NCBI RefSeq assembly: GCF_003255815.1 | Contig: NC_037673.1 | Coordinates: forward strand, 11,301,006-11,365,005 | Length of the DNA stretch: 64,000 nucleotides | Reading direction: 5' to 3' | Source of the DNA: Theropithecus gelada | Lineage: Eukaryota; Chordata; Mammalia; Primates; Cercopithecidae | In this document: positions 50,735 through 62,050 of the stretch, piece by piece | Position numbering within the stretch: the first letter of the stretch is position 1 | Layout: every line of letters starts with the position of its first letter | The notes under the pieces: generated by a model | Database searches by the model: none | What the model was told of the DNA's origin: nothing | Seen by the model: only the letters and a program-made list of their open reading frames with translations | Position numbers and translations under genes: made by a program

Positions 50735-51035
50735 CTACAGAATCACCTCCACTGCTGATGGGAATACAATTAGACAACCATTTTGGAAAACAATTTGGCA
50801 TTAGCGTATTAAGATGAATTTTAACTCTTGGGTATGGAACAAAGAGAAACTCTGGAAAAATGTAAAGGCAGAGACAAGTGCAAGGCCGTTCGTGGCAGAA
50901 ATGTTTGTAACAGCAGAAACTCAGAGCAGTCCAAATGCTCACTGAGGAGAGAATGGATGGATTGTGGGTATAGTCACATGATGGAATATTCTAGGGCAGG
51001 GATAAACTACAGCGGGGCACAGCATACCGGCCTAT
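50735..51035 (+). repeat. Ancient L1 ORF2 3' remnant
   Basis: 'ctgctgatgggaatacaatt', 'ccattttggaaaacaatttg', gcagaaatgtttgtaacagc, 'cagtccaaatgctcactgag' and 'cacatgatggaatattctag' are L1 3' ORF2 landmarks. Heavily degraded. Confidence 0.65.
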
Positions 51036-51079
51036 CAACCTGTGTTTCATCACTGAGTGGGGTGGCATAGCATACACTG

Positions 51080-51270
51080 GAGAGTCCAGATGGGGAGCCA
51101 GACCTGCTGTAGCACCAGTATCAGTGTGGCCTTGGACAGTTCTGAAACTCTTTCATCCCCATTTCCACATCTCTGGAGTGGGGACAATAGTACCTACCTG
51201 ATAGGGTCCTTGTGAGAACTAAGTGAATATACATATAGCAGTTAAAATGGGCAACGATGCAAAATATGTG
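51080..51270 (+). repeat. MIR relic (5'/core part)
   Basis: 'agtgtggccttggacagttc', 'tggggacaatagtacctacc' and 'tgatagggtccttgtgagaa' with taagtgaatat fit sense MIR. Confidence 0.75.
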
Positions 51271-51435
51271 TTTCTCTCACCATTTAAACATCATTTACTG
51301 GAATCTAGTAGAATTTGAGTAGATATTCAAATTACTTATGCTTCATATTCATTAAGCACACGTAGAAGAGATCATTTCTGTATCTTACAGTAGAACTATA
51401 TTTGTTGTATTTAACATACTAAAAATGTTGACACA

Positions 51436-51568
51436 TTAGGTTGGTGCAAAGGTAATTGCAAAAGTAACTACTTACTTCCTGAGACATCTCTTCTTTCCTA
51501 TTTAATTGCAAAAGTAATTGGCATTACCTTTAATGGCAAAAGTCACAATTACTTTTGCAATTGCCTAA
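51436..51568 (+). mobile_element. MADE1 MITE rearranged by a 36-bp insert
   Basis: The left end ttaggttggtgcaaaggtaa and right end cacaattacttttgcaattg with cctaa are MADE1 termini, and TA follows at 51569. Between the arms lies a non-MADE1 segment (51468-51503) flanked by aattgcaaaagtaa at 51454-51467 and 51504-51517. The insert matches 52439-52474 closely (33 of 36 over 51471-51506). Confidence 0.88.
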
Positions 51569-52095
51569 TAACTGAAACCATGAACAACAGCGGTTATAAC
51601 TTTGAAGGACATTATTTCTAATTATTTGTAAGCAGTCCCTTAAAGAAACACAGACACTTAATATAAAGTATTTCCCCTATTAATTGAATTTATACTTTAA
51701 AAAACTATGTTCTTAAAAATAATGCAAGGTCTTTTATGAAATAAGCATTTTAGCATGACTATACATTTTTAAGTATTGAAATCAGAAATGATGGAGACAG
51801 ATAATCTTACAAGTACAAATAAAAAAGTCCAAATTGAAGTAGTAGATCTTTGAAATCATCCACTCAAAACCCTTGATTTTTCAAATGAGGAAAACGGAGA
51901 ACCAGAGAAGTTAACAAAGAATAAAAGAATCACATGAGTTGGAGGGCAGGACAATATGTAGAAACTCTATATTCTGGCTGTTAGTTCTCTTTCTAGTGTG
52001 TCATACAAGTGCATTCTAAATAAATATATCCTGTGACACAGAGCTATGTATGTGATGAGACCACAGGCATTTGATTCTGCGGCCTGGGGCTATGT
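51569..52095. other. Intronic DNA with a weak MIR relic
   Basis: 51850-51955 is MIR-like ('ttttcaaatgaggaaaacgg', agaaccagagaagttaac). The rest is unassigned. Confidence 0.4.
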
Positions 52096-53470
52096 AGTGG
52101 ACCATCAGAAGGCCCAAGGTTATCAAGGAAGGCCAAGTGGCTACTGAAAAACCACATGTATAACAACGGTATTCTCTCTTACACAAATATTCCTGTGTGG
52201 TGGACCATCAGAAGTCTCAAGGTCATTTTAGCACCATGAGATTGTCCTCTACCTCCATCATGGCCAAGTGGTTACTAAAAATCATACATATAACAATAAT
52301 TTTTCTTCCTTAGACAAATGCTTCTATTTATGACTTATCTCTCTTGGTTTATGACATTACATTTTTCCTGTCACCCAAGTTTGAAACTGTGACATTGGTT
52401 TTAAGCTCTCTTGCTCCTTTGCTGACTACATTTGCCTGCTTACTTGCTGAGACGTCTTTTCTTTCCTATTTAATCTCCTTCTCTCCTCTGGGCCACTTTC
52501 TCACTACAAAAATGATCACTTGTTACAGTTTTCTTCAACTCCTTTTTGTCAAGGCACGATCTACTATGACTTTTTGTCAAGCACCTAAAAATATTTCCTT
52601 GTATTTTTCTCATGCATTTATATTTTAGTCCACTGCAAAAGAGTTTCTACCATTCCCACTCTATAGAAATGCCTTGTCACACATGGCCAATAGTTTCCTA
52701 CTTACTTTCACATCTGCAGTATCTGATGGTTAACTACACGTCCTTCTTAATGTGGTTCACATACCTTGGCCTTGGTTTTAACAGTATTCTAATTTCTACC
52801 TCTTTCTTTCTCTTTCTTTCCTTTTTTTTTTTTTTTTTAGATGTAGTCTCATTCTGTCATCTAGGCTGGAGTGAGTGGCGTGATCTTGGCTCACTGCACC
52901 CTCCACCTCCTGGGTTCAAGCAATTCTTCTGCCTCAACCTCCCAAGTAGCTGGGATTACAGGCATGTGCCACCATGCCCGGCTAATTTTTGTATTTTTAG
53001 TAGAGACAGGGTTTCGCCATGTCAGCCAGACTTGTCCCAAACACCTGGCCTCAAGTGATCTGCCTGCCTCTGTCTCCCAAAGTGTTGGGATTACAGGCAT
53101 GAGCCACTGCGCCCAGCCCTGTTTGCTGTTTCTTTTTGCCAATCTCTTTGTTCGGTTTTGTTTCCCTCAAAATGCAGCCACTGTCATAGGTATTGCCTGC
53201 AAGGATTTATTCCTCTGCATACATTTTCTTCCAATATTTGGTCTGTTCCTAAAGCATCATCCATCATATCTACTTGTATCAGACCTGTGGCCATGTATGT
53301 GCCAAGATTTCTAGAAAATTCCAGGAATACATTTCTAATTGTCCATTACCTCCAAAGATAGCCAAGTAGTTACTACAAACCATACACATAATAGTGTTTT
53401 TCTCCCTTATGCAAATGCTCCTATTTCTGAATTCTCTATCTTGGGTTATAACACTGATGTTGGCTTCGAG
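52096..53470 (+). repeat. Diverged local repeat in three copies, third separated by an Alu
   Basis: A motif 'ggccaagtggttactaaaaa' with catacatataacaataa and agacaaatgcttctattt occurs at about 52131-52200, 52262-52330 and 53360-53430. The first two copies are also preceded by the shared gtggaccatcagaag (52096 and 52199). Not a repeat family I recognise. Copies 2 and 3 extend into each other's flanks. Confidence 0.7.
52822..53118 (-). mobile_element. AluS element
   Basis: Antisense Alu with a 17-T head, 'tagctgggattacaggcatg', ending actgcgcccagcc. Preceded by a tctttctttc pyrimidine tract (52800-52820). Open frames on both strands here are Alu shadows. Confidence 0.92.
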
Positions 53471-55330
53471 TCATTGACCTCTACTGATATCATCTTCATA
53501 ATTTCTCACCCCTGGAAGGAAATTCCTTGGACATTCCTCACTAGCTGGATCCCTGATATCCCATTTCATTCTCACCACATCTATCACTTGATGTCATAGT
53601 TTCTAGATCTGATTTATGTTTTGCCTTCTATGTTGCCATATTTTAGCTCATCCATCATTCATTCATCATATATTAAATATGTATACTGTAACAGGTACAT
53701 ACATGAGAAGTTTTTCTTCACGTGGTCACTTAACAAACATTTACTGAGCAGCTATTATTCTAAGCTCATTGTTAGGTCAGAAGCACATTCATACAAAAAT
53801 GAATATTAAATGGCTCTTGACCTTAGTTCTGTGTAATATTGGTATACAGAGGAATATGAGCCACTTTGCAAAATGTCTTCAAGGGAACAATATTTCCACA
53901 AGTGTTAGAGAGAAATAAATAAGGGCACACACTGGGTCAAAGTTAAACAAGGGTCTTTATTATGGAATTATCAGAGCCATTTATATGTGAATACACATTT
54001 TCAATTTCCCAGAAAGGGAAGGGAATATAGAACCACCAATTTATTATACCACAGGCTTTTGCCTCTTTACTAGGTCAGATAAAGTAGGTGTGTCTGATTG
54101 CCCACATTTTATGGATGGAGAAACTGATGTTAAGCGAATTCAGGTAAATACAGTAATAGACTGCAATAGGCTGATGGCTAATATCTATGCTTCGAGGTCT
54201 GCTAAAAGTTTCAGCTCCTTTATTTTACACATATTTAGCACTTTAACAACATGCTCTACACCTTCATCATTCTCTGCCTCTTCTACCTAACCCTATCAGG
54301 CTTTTTTTTTTCCCCATTCATATCTGACCACACCAGCTACTTGTGTCATGATGTCCATTTCATATCATTTGAAAAATCTTAAAGGAAACTCTCTATCAAT
54401 TATAGACCCACAATCCCTTCTACAAAATACTTGGAGCTAGATGTGTTTCTGAATTCATAATGTCTGAATACAAATATATTACTATACCTATACTGTGGAA
54501 TCAAAGGGAAGCACTCAGGATCAACACGTTAAAATTTCTGCAAAAATATGTGCAATTGTTCACAGTTAGTGAGATTAATAAAACTATCAATAGTTGCATG
54601 CTCGTTCAGGTCAGGTTTGGATCCAAAAACGAAAAAGCTTTTGGACACTTGTATCCTTAACACCTAGTGAGAACATGCTGCTAATTGTTCCTAGGAAACG
54701 TCTTCATAACATTTCACTACACACTCATAAACCCACACACATGTCCACACAGGTGCATGCACATATATCCTATAGATTTTGGAGTCAAGTGATAATAAAT
54801 GTAATTTGGTAAACATAATATTTAAGCCTCTCATTTTTCCATACCTGTGACTATCCGAAATTTTACCAAGAAATAACTACTGCTGCATGGTAAAATTTAC
54901 CACAAATTGATTTTTTTCACAGTCATGTCACTTTAGTCTATTCTAGTCAAAGCAAACACTTAACGATTATTATCCAATCAATCTTTCAAGAATTAGGTGA
55001 GCTTAATTTTACACATATTGAGCATCATTTGTATACTCATTTTATCACATTTTATCAGTAGATTATTGTATCCATGAGATATTCATTCTCAGCTAAATAT
55101 AAAATACATTTGAGTAAACACAATTAGGTAACTAGAAACCATATTCTGTTTCCCTCCATTTTTAAAAAAATTACGCAACTTTGGAACTTGTGTGAATTCA
55201 AGAAAGATATTTTGCAAAATTAATAGACAATCATTTTTAAAAGCTACTATGTTCTTTCTGAAGTTTTGTGGTATATGGCTTTTATTTATATGCACTAAAA
55301 ACATAAGAGTCCTAAAAATAAAAACAAAAG
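53471..55330. other. Mostly unassigned intronic DNA with MIR/L2 scraps
   Basis: 53720-53770 looks like an antisense L2/MIR end (acaaacatttactgagcagc). 54040-54160 is MIR-like ('cattttatggatggagaaac'). The rest is AT-rich and not recognised. Confidence 0.4.
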
Positions 55331-55338
55331 TATTCTCA

Positions 55339-55662
55339 GGCCAGGCACAGTGGCTCATGCCTGTAATCCCAGCACTTTGGGAAGCCAAGACGGGAGGACC
55401 ACCTGAGGTTGGGAGTTCGGGACCAGCCTGGCCAACATGGTGAAACCCCATCTCTACTAAAAATACAAAAATTAGCCAGGTGTGGTGGTGCATGCCTGTA
55501 ATCCCAGCTACTCTGAAGGCTGAAGCATGAGAATCACTTGAACCCAGGAGGCAGAGGTTGCAGTGAGCCGAGAACATGCCACTGCACTTCAGCCTAGGTG
55601 ACAGAGTGAGACTCTGTCTCAAAACAAAACAAAACAAAAACAAAACAAAACAAAACAAAAAC
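55339..55662 (+). mobile_element. AluS element with (CAAAA)n tail
   Basis: Full dimer from ggccaggcacagtggctcat, ending in a caaaacaaaac tail. Flanks aaagtattctcag and aaagtttattctcag are a duplication with a small indel. The 209-codon minus frame (55089-55718) is an Alu artefact. Confidence 0.92.
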
Positions 55663-55689
55663 CTCCAAAACCAAAGTTTATTCTCAGTG

Positions 55690-56410
55690 TCTTTTCTTTC
55701 CTTTATCTGGCACTGCATGCAGTCTGAGAGTACAGTTGATATGTAGTCCTAGTGGGTTACTCATTAATTAGTCTTTTTAAATCCTATGTACAGGAGTCTA
55801 TTGATCAGAAGTCATACGCACTCTCTGCATGGGTTGTAATAAATATATTTTAAATTTTTGAACTTGTTTGCATGATGGCATAGAAAGAAGTTTAGATAAA
55901 CATTCCAAACAGAAGGCATATGCATTTTGGCTTGGGTGAGTTTATAAAAATGACATGATCTAACATATTTCAGTTTCTTAATGCTGCACAAGTAGCTAGA
56001 AATCTCTCTCCCTGTGCTTATCCCAGCTACAGTCATAACCCTTCTCCATTAACTACTGGTGCCATCTGTTGGTATGATATGAATGGGCATCCAGATTGGT
56101 GGGTATTTGAATCACTCACAGAAGAAAAATCATGTGATTCACCTTATTATCTGGCTTGTGAAGTTACCATCATACTTTAGTGATTAGATATTTTCAAATG
56201 TTTTCAATAAATGTTTAAAATAATGTATGAAATGCATTTCAATATCAACAAAACGCATTTTAATCAATGATATTTTACATTTCTTGATTTTAAAATATAA
56301 ATCTTAAACAAAAACTTTGAAAACAGTAGCTTCATCATTATTTTTGGTATTCTTCACAAGAAATGAATAATGGCTAATAGGTATCCTAATCATCCTTTTT
56401 TATCTTCTGT
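55690..56410. other. Unassigned intronic DNA
   Basis: Nothing was recognised. Confidence 0.35.
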
Positions 56411-56418
56411 AATGCTAA

Positions 56419-56900
56419 TGTTTTGACATCTTGTGACCTGGCTGACCTGGAAGGGACAGCTCCTGCCAGCGCTTGTGTACCCCTAGAGAGAGTATATGAC
56501 CAGCCCAACAGCCTACCTTTCACATGCAAGGTAACCAATCCAGTGACCACTCACATCACCACCTCCTCTACAGGGCTGTCACATTCAAGACTAATATTCC
56601 CCTGCCTAGTCATGCCAGGGGCAGAAAAGACACATCCAGGACACCGTCTACACCCCACAGCTTGCTGAAATTATTCAAACCATCCAATCCTAAACCTGTT
56701 TGCCCGGCCTTATCCTTCCTTCATACAGAAAGCACAATAAAGGTGCTTGCCCACATCTCCCCTTTGCTCTCTCTGCCTCCTGACTCGCCCAGTGCTTCTC
56801 CGCATAGCCTGGAATACCTTGGGTGCCCCTCCTTTTGGGAACTGTGAGTAAAGAACTATCTTTTAATGGCAGTTGTCTCCGGGTCTGTTGGCCTCACAAT
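56419..56900 (+). mobile_element. Probable ERV-type LTR, family not identified
   Basis: GC-richer than its surroundings, with C-rich cactcacatcaccacctcct and an AATAAA-like signal in agaaagcacaataaaggtgc at about 56720-56740. A pyrimidine-rich ctctctgcctcctgactcgc follows. The architecture fits an ERV1/ERVK-type LTR, but boundaries and target duplication are unresolved. The 107-codon plus frame has no recognisable domain. Confidence 0.45.
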
Positions 56901-59449
56901 GTCTGAGTAATAATAAAACCTACCTTTCAAAACAATAGATCACTGGGTCTATTATCTGTTTTGAAGGCCCCATGATTATAACCTGTGACATTCTGGGCTC
57001 TTTATATCTGGAGGCTGGAGTTGTTCTTCCTCATTCCAGGCGAAAGTGCCAGGTGACACTTAGTCTAGTGGCTCCGAAGCCTACTCCCAGAATTTCTGGA
57101 TGTCGATACCTGAATAGTCTATTTAGTGCTCAGGGCATATGAACCTCAACATGGCCCTGATGGAACACTGACCTATTAGCCAAAATGCGGTCTACTTGAC
57201 CCTGTCTGTCTCATGCCAGACATCAAGAATAGCTGTAGGTCTGGTTCACTGCTGTTTACTCAGCCATTCTCAGGAGTCTCCTGAAAGCACTGTGTATGTG
57301 TGAGTGGACAAGTATCTGCATGTGTGTACACACACACTTGCAAGCATCCATCTAAAATAATTCTGCCATATTTAAGTATATAAAACCAACATTCAAAAAA
57401 TTATGTAAAATAAATATCAGATTTTAGAATACCACATTTATGCTTCTTAAAAAGTAATTCTGTAATATGGATACATTGGTGGATAATTACTGGTAATATT
57501 TTGGCAATGCAAAAAAATCTGTTCAGTGTAAATTTCATGTTGATTACATTAATCATTATATTTTATTTGTAAGTAGCTTTGAATTATCAAACATACAAAA
57601 AATTTTATATTTCCAGTAGCATCTTTGCTGATTTCACCATTGAAAATTAATGCAGAGTTGACTCCAGATTTTTCATTTATATTATATTGGAGGTTTTTGT
57701 TAGATCACAGATTTCTTTAACTTTGGAATTTATATTTTTGGTTGAGAAAAAATCATGTAAATGGCATGCATTTGTAGCTTACAGAAATACATTTAAATCA
57801 TGTAAAAACATGAAAGAAATCAAATACAAATACATCACAAATACAATATGGTACAGCTTATTTTATTTAGACGTGTACAGATGATATATCAAAATGCACT
57901 TAGCATCCTTCATGCAACAAAAGAGAATGTGGTTAAAAAGGTGACGCTGGGTAGGAAGCAGCTTTACTCCCAACCTCTAGCGTTATCTTGGGAGGAGTAA
58001 ATTATCTTTGTTACACGTTTCCCATCTGAAAATTTTAAACACCTAAGCGCTCTCCTAATACTAAGGATTGCCTCATTAAGCATATGTAGGCGGCGCTGTC
58101 ATAGTTGGCTGATTCTATAAGCTGCCTTGAAGCACTTTCCTTCCCTTGTCCTGAACTCTTTGCATCTTGCAGATATAATACACAAACAAAATACAGTATT
58201 TTTAGATGAAATATTCAGCATCACTTAAAATTAAAACTAAATTCAAATTTGTCAAATGGATGCTTAAAAATCCAAAAGATCTAAATATGAGTAACGGGGA
58301 CCCGATATCAGGTTTATCATAATGCTCACTAAGAAATAAGACAGAAGAGCAACACCCCATGCCTTCTTTTGGATTTACAAACAATTACCCAACATAAATT
58401 TCTGGTAAAAAATCATACAAGTTGTTCCTCAAGCTCTAAAAATACCTTAAAATTAGGATTTTCTATAGACATTTATATTGAATAGATTCTATTTCCTAAG
58501 CTAAGATTTAATTTAAATGAAGACCAAAAAGTAAATGAACTTACGTTCTTGCCAGCATAAAACAAGATGACTGTACCCTTGATTGAGGGTAAGAAACTAG
58601 CCAGCTTAATATTAAACATCAGTTGCATGCAACTACATATAATAGATTTGGCAATAAACACAGTAATAATGTAAGTGTTCTGACTATTTTCTGTAAGAGT
58701 TCTTATCAGAAATGGACATCTCAGTTTTATTCATATGGGTTCATAAACCATGGAGTTTTTGATGATTCGGTCTCATTCCAAACCATCCAAAAAGGTGCAA
58801 TTGATTGAACTGGCCATGCAGTTAAAATGGCTAAAATGATCAGATTGACTATAGCTCTGTCAGGTGCTTATCAGAAAAACATGATCTTACAGAGGCAAAT
58901 CTGTCCCAACAAAAGCATGGCTCAGAAGCCTTTCCTACCTGCATACAAATCTGGACCCTCGAAAATATATTCTGAAGTATTCATTTATGTCCTGTCTACT
59001 TCGAAATGGAGTTTAGACAATTACATCAAGGGAGAAAGAAGCCCTAAAAGCAAAGCAATTAACACTAATATCATTCATATTAATTTCAGAATGATTAAAA
59101 CAACTGTTTTACCCCTTAAGCATGTAAGATTTCCACTTCTTAAATCCTTATTTTATTGTTGCTATTTTTAATCTACTATGACTATATCCTTCAAAGCAAC
59201 ATTAACAACATGACTGGTTTATTTTTGGTACCATAAGAGGACTATTTACTGGCAAACTGTTCCCACTGAATGAGAGTGAGAAACTTAATAACGCTGTTGG
59301 TCTTTGATATTTTTCCAGCAGAAATATTCCTTCCTCCATGTAGTACATGAGACTTTCAGCCTCCAGACAGGCTCTTTATTTTAGAGGGAAAAAAATGTCA
59401 AATCAGTAGAAGTGTTCATGACTTTGCTTTATTTTCATTTTCTTATAGG
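56901..59449. other. Unassigned intronic DNA
   Basis: 56970-57300 is moderately GC and complex. Beyond that the sequence is AT-rich and unique. 58010-58170 contains a short complex stretch (gtaggcggcgctgtcatag). The 114-codon plus frame at 58827-59171 has no recognisable motif. Confidence 0.35.
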
Positions 59450-59454
59450 CTTGT

Positions 59455-59813
59455 TGATATGGTTTGACTGTGTCCCCACCCAAATCTCATCTTGAATTGT
59501 AGCTCCCATAATTCCTACTCGTTGTGAGAGGGTCCTAGTGGGAGATAATTAAATCATGGGAGTGGTTTCCCCCATACTGTTCTCATGGCAGTGACTAAGT
59601 CTCACAAGATCTGATGATTTTATAAAAGGTTTCCCCTTTCGCCTGGCTCTCATTCTCTCTTGTCTGCCACCGTGTAAGATGTGCCTTTCTCCTTGTGGCA
59701 TGATTGTGAGACTCCCCAGCCACATGAAACTGGGAGTTCATTAAACCTCTTTTTCTTTATAAAGTACCCAGTCTTGGGTTTGCCTTTATCAGCAGCATGA
59801 AAATGGACTAATA
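59455..59813 (+). mobile_element. THE1-type MaLR LTR, 5' member of a composite
   Basis: From tgatatggtttgactgtgtc to atggactaataca, with 'gtggtttcccccatactgtt', 'ttcccctttcgcctggctct' and tatcagcagcatgaaaatgg. It ends directly at L1 sequence with no MaLR internal region. Preceded by cttgt at 59450-59454. Confidence 0.9.
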
Positions 59814-60213
59814 CACCCATCTCACATGCAATGACACCCACAGGCTAAAAGTAAAGGGATGCAGAAAAATCTTCCAAGCAAATGGAAAACAGAAAAAAAC
59901 AGGGGTTAATATTTTAATTTCAGACAAAACAGACTTTAAACCAACACAGATCCTAAAAATACAAAGAAAGATATTACACAATGGTAAAGGGTTCAATTCA
60001 AGAAGAAGACCTAACTATCCTAAATATATATATGCGCCCAACAAAGGAGCAGCCAGATTCATAAAAGCAAGTTCTTAGAGGCCTACAAAGAAACTTAGAT
60101 AACCACACAGTAATAATGAGAGATTTCAACACCCCACTGACATTATTAGATCAATCATCGAAGCAGAAATCTAGCAAAGATATTCAGGACCCAAACTTGA
60201 CACCTAACCATAT
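59814..60213 (+). mobile_element. L1 ORF2 fragment (endonuclease region) between LTR pieces
   Basis: 'cccatctcacatgcaatgac', 'tccaagcaaatggaaaacag', 'agactttaaaccaacacaga', 'caatggtaaagggttcaatt', 'aactatcctaaatatatata' and 'ttcaacaccccactgacatt' are landmarks of the L1 ORF2 5' part. It is truncated at both ends, with stops and indels and no poly-A. It encodes only a dead piece of the endonuclease domain. Confidence 0.88.
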
Positions 60214-60286
60214 AAGCTTGTTTTTCTTTATAAATTACCTAGTCTCTGGTATGTCTTTATTAGCAGTGTAAGAACAGACTAATAAA
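60214..60286 (+). mobile_element. 3' end of a THE1/MST LTR, 3' member of the composite
   Basis: 'tttttctttataaattacct', agtctctggtatgtctttat and tagcagtgtaagaacagact with aataaa is the terminal 70 bp of a MaLR LTR. It shares the tttttctttata reading with the 59455 LTR. Followed by ctcgt at 60287-60291, which matches the left flank cttgt at 4 of 5 bases. Confidence 0.85.
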
Positions 60287-60309
60287 CTCGTAAATAAGTG
60301 AAAAGTTAA

Positions 60310-60510
60310 GGGCATGTAAACTCCCATGCATTGAGTATTTCTGTGTTAGACAGAATGCAAAGGTTTTAAGGCAAAATCTCATTGGATCCTTGGGACAAAT
60401 CTATTGTTCTCTAAATTTTAGAGATAAAGATACCAAAGCTTGTTAAATTTACATGTCTTGACCAAGACTGAACAGTAGCCATAGGAGAACTCTCAGGTCA
60501 TCTCTTTTAT
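60310..60510 (+). repeat. MIR-like relic
   Basis: tgagtatttctgtgttagac, aaatctcattggatccttgg and 'tttagagataaagataccaa' with cttgaccaagactgaacag suggest a degraded MIR. Confidence 0.5.
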
Positions 60511-61535
60511 TCTAAAGAAATACTTTACATCAGCTGGCTTGTTGAAAAGAAAGAAGAACATGTGAAACGTGAGTATCTCTATTTATGAATAAAAATGTTG
60601 AATAACCTTGCTGTTTTCATTTACAAAGGAGAGCACAGAATTCCTTTAATACTTGACAATGGTGTTATTGTATTCATGGACGATGATCAGTCAAAATGTA
60701 CTCTGTAGGTTGTATTTTATTAAACAGATTTAATTTTAGATGTAATTTTGTTAAACAGATGTAATTTAAAGCACAAAATTAAAAGGAGACCTAAATACAG
60801 CAGTGACATTCATAAAAATTAACTTTTATAAAGAGTATCTTCTTTTAAAAGTGGTTTTTGTGATTTTGTTTTATAAGAGGTTAGAAAAATAAAATAAAAT
60901 GATTCTGCTCCAGTTAAGGAAAATTAACACTTGGAACTCCCACAGCGATAATTCCTTTCCCTCCCCCAACATTAAGGAACTCCAAATTTTTACCAAACAA
61001 CTACAACTGCTAAAACTGTACCTACCTATATATTGATTCTATATATATTTATTTAGCATCTACTGTATGCCAGTTACTATGCTTGAAGTTGCATGTAACC
61101 TAATGTAACTTGTGGTTTAAATTTTAGAGGTAGCTATCTGTAAAACCAAAACAAACAAAAAATCCATTGACAACAGCAACCAAAAAACCCCAAAATATTT
61201 TCGAAAAACTAAACACACTTCAACACTGTATGCACTGTACACACCGTAAACAACATACAAAGATATGACCACATGGCTGAAAATGTCAGAGCACAATAGC
61301 AGATAAAAATATTTAAACAATGACATTACATGAAATTGCTATGAATCAGTGTACCTTTTATTTCTTGCTCTTAATCTTCACAGGAAAACGACTTGGTCCT
61401 CAAAAATTCATTCCACTAACTCTCTTGTTAGAATGATTGGGGGAAATATTTTGTCTAAAAGTCTGAATATGATATACATGCAGAAACTGATTTTAAACAA
61501 GAGGTCAACCAATCCCACAGGGAAAGAATAATGTT
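60511..61535. other. Unassigned AT-rich intronic DNA
   Basis: A small antisense L2/MIR-like patch lies at 61040-61100 ('atttagcatctactgtatgc'). Nothing else was recognised. Confidence 0.4.
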
Positions 61536-61575
61536 TTCAACAACTGATGCTGGAACAATTGGCTAATGCAAACAG

Positions 61576-61626
<51 letters not shown>

Positions 61627-62050
61627 TCGCCTACTCTTATTTCACATCATTTACAAAAAATAACTTAAAATAGGTCATAGACTGAAGTGTAGGATGCAAA
61701 AGTATAAAACCTCTATAAGGACATAAAGGAACAAAATCTTTGCAATCATTGGTTAAGAATTTCTTTAAAATAACATGAAAACACAAAATAAAAATGGATA
61801 TACAGTATTAGAATTCATCAAAATTACAAAGTTATGCTCTTCAAATAATAGAAAAATTAAAAGGGAACCACAAACTGGATGAAAATAGTTTCAAAATACC
61901 TGTCTGATAAAGAACTTGTCTCCAATATACATGAAGAACTTTCATGACTCAACACTAAAAAGATAACTCAATTAAAAAGCTAGGTCAATTATTTGAATGA
62001 ACTCTTCAATAAATAAGATATAAGGGTGATAAGTAAGTATCTTAAAATTG
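61536..62050 (+). mobile_element. Ancient L1 ORF2 3' relic interrupted by (TC)n
   Basis: 'caacaactgatgctggaaca', attggctaatgcaaacag, 'aaaataggtcatagactgaa', ttcatcaaaattacaaag, 'ctgtctgataaagaacttgt' and 'ccaatatacatgaagaactt' are L1 ORF2 landmarks. Dead and diverged. Confidence 0.75.
61581..61628. repeat. (TC)n microsatellite
   Basis: 48 bases of tc with one tg interruption, placed inside the L1 relic at a site where the element's own sequence has a pyrimidine-rich stretch. Confidence 0.97.

Noticed and set aside
52612..53314. Plus-strand frames of about 148 codons
   Set aside because: The overlap with the antisense AluS explains most of the length.
55089..55718. 209-codon minus-strand frame
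   Set aside because: Its core is an antisense Alu reading (LTLSPRLKCSGMFSAHCNL type), not a gene.
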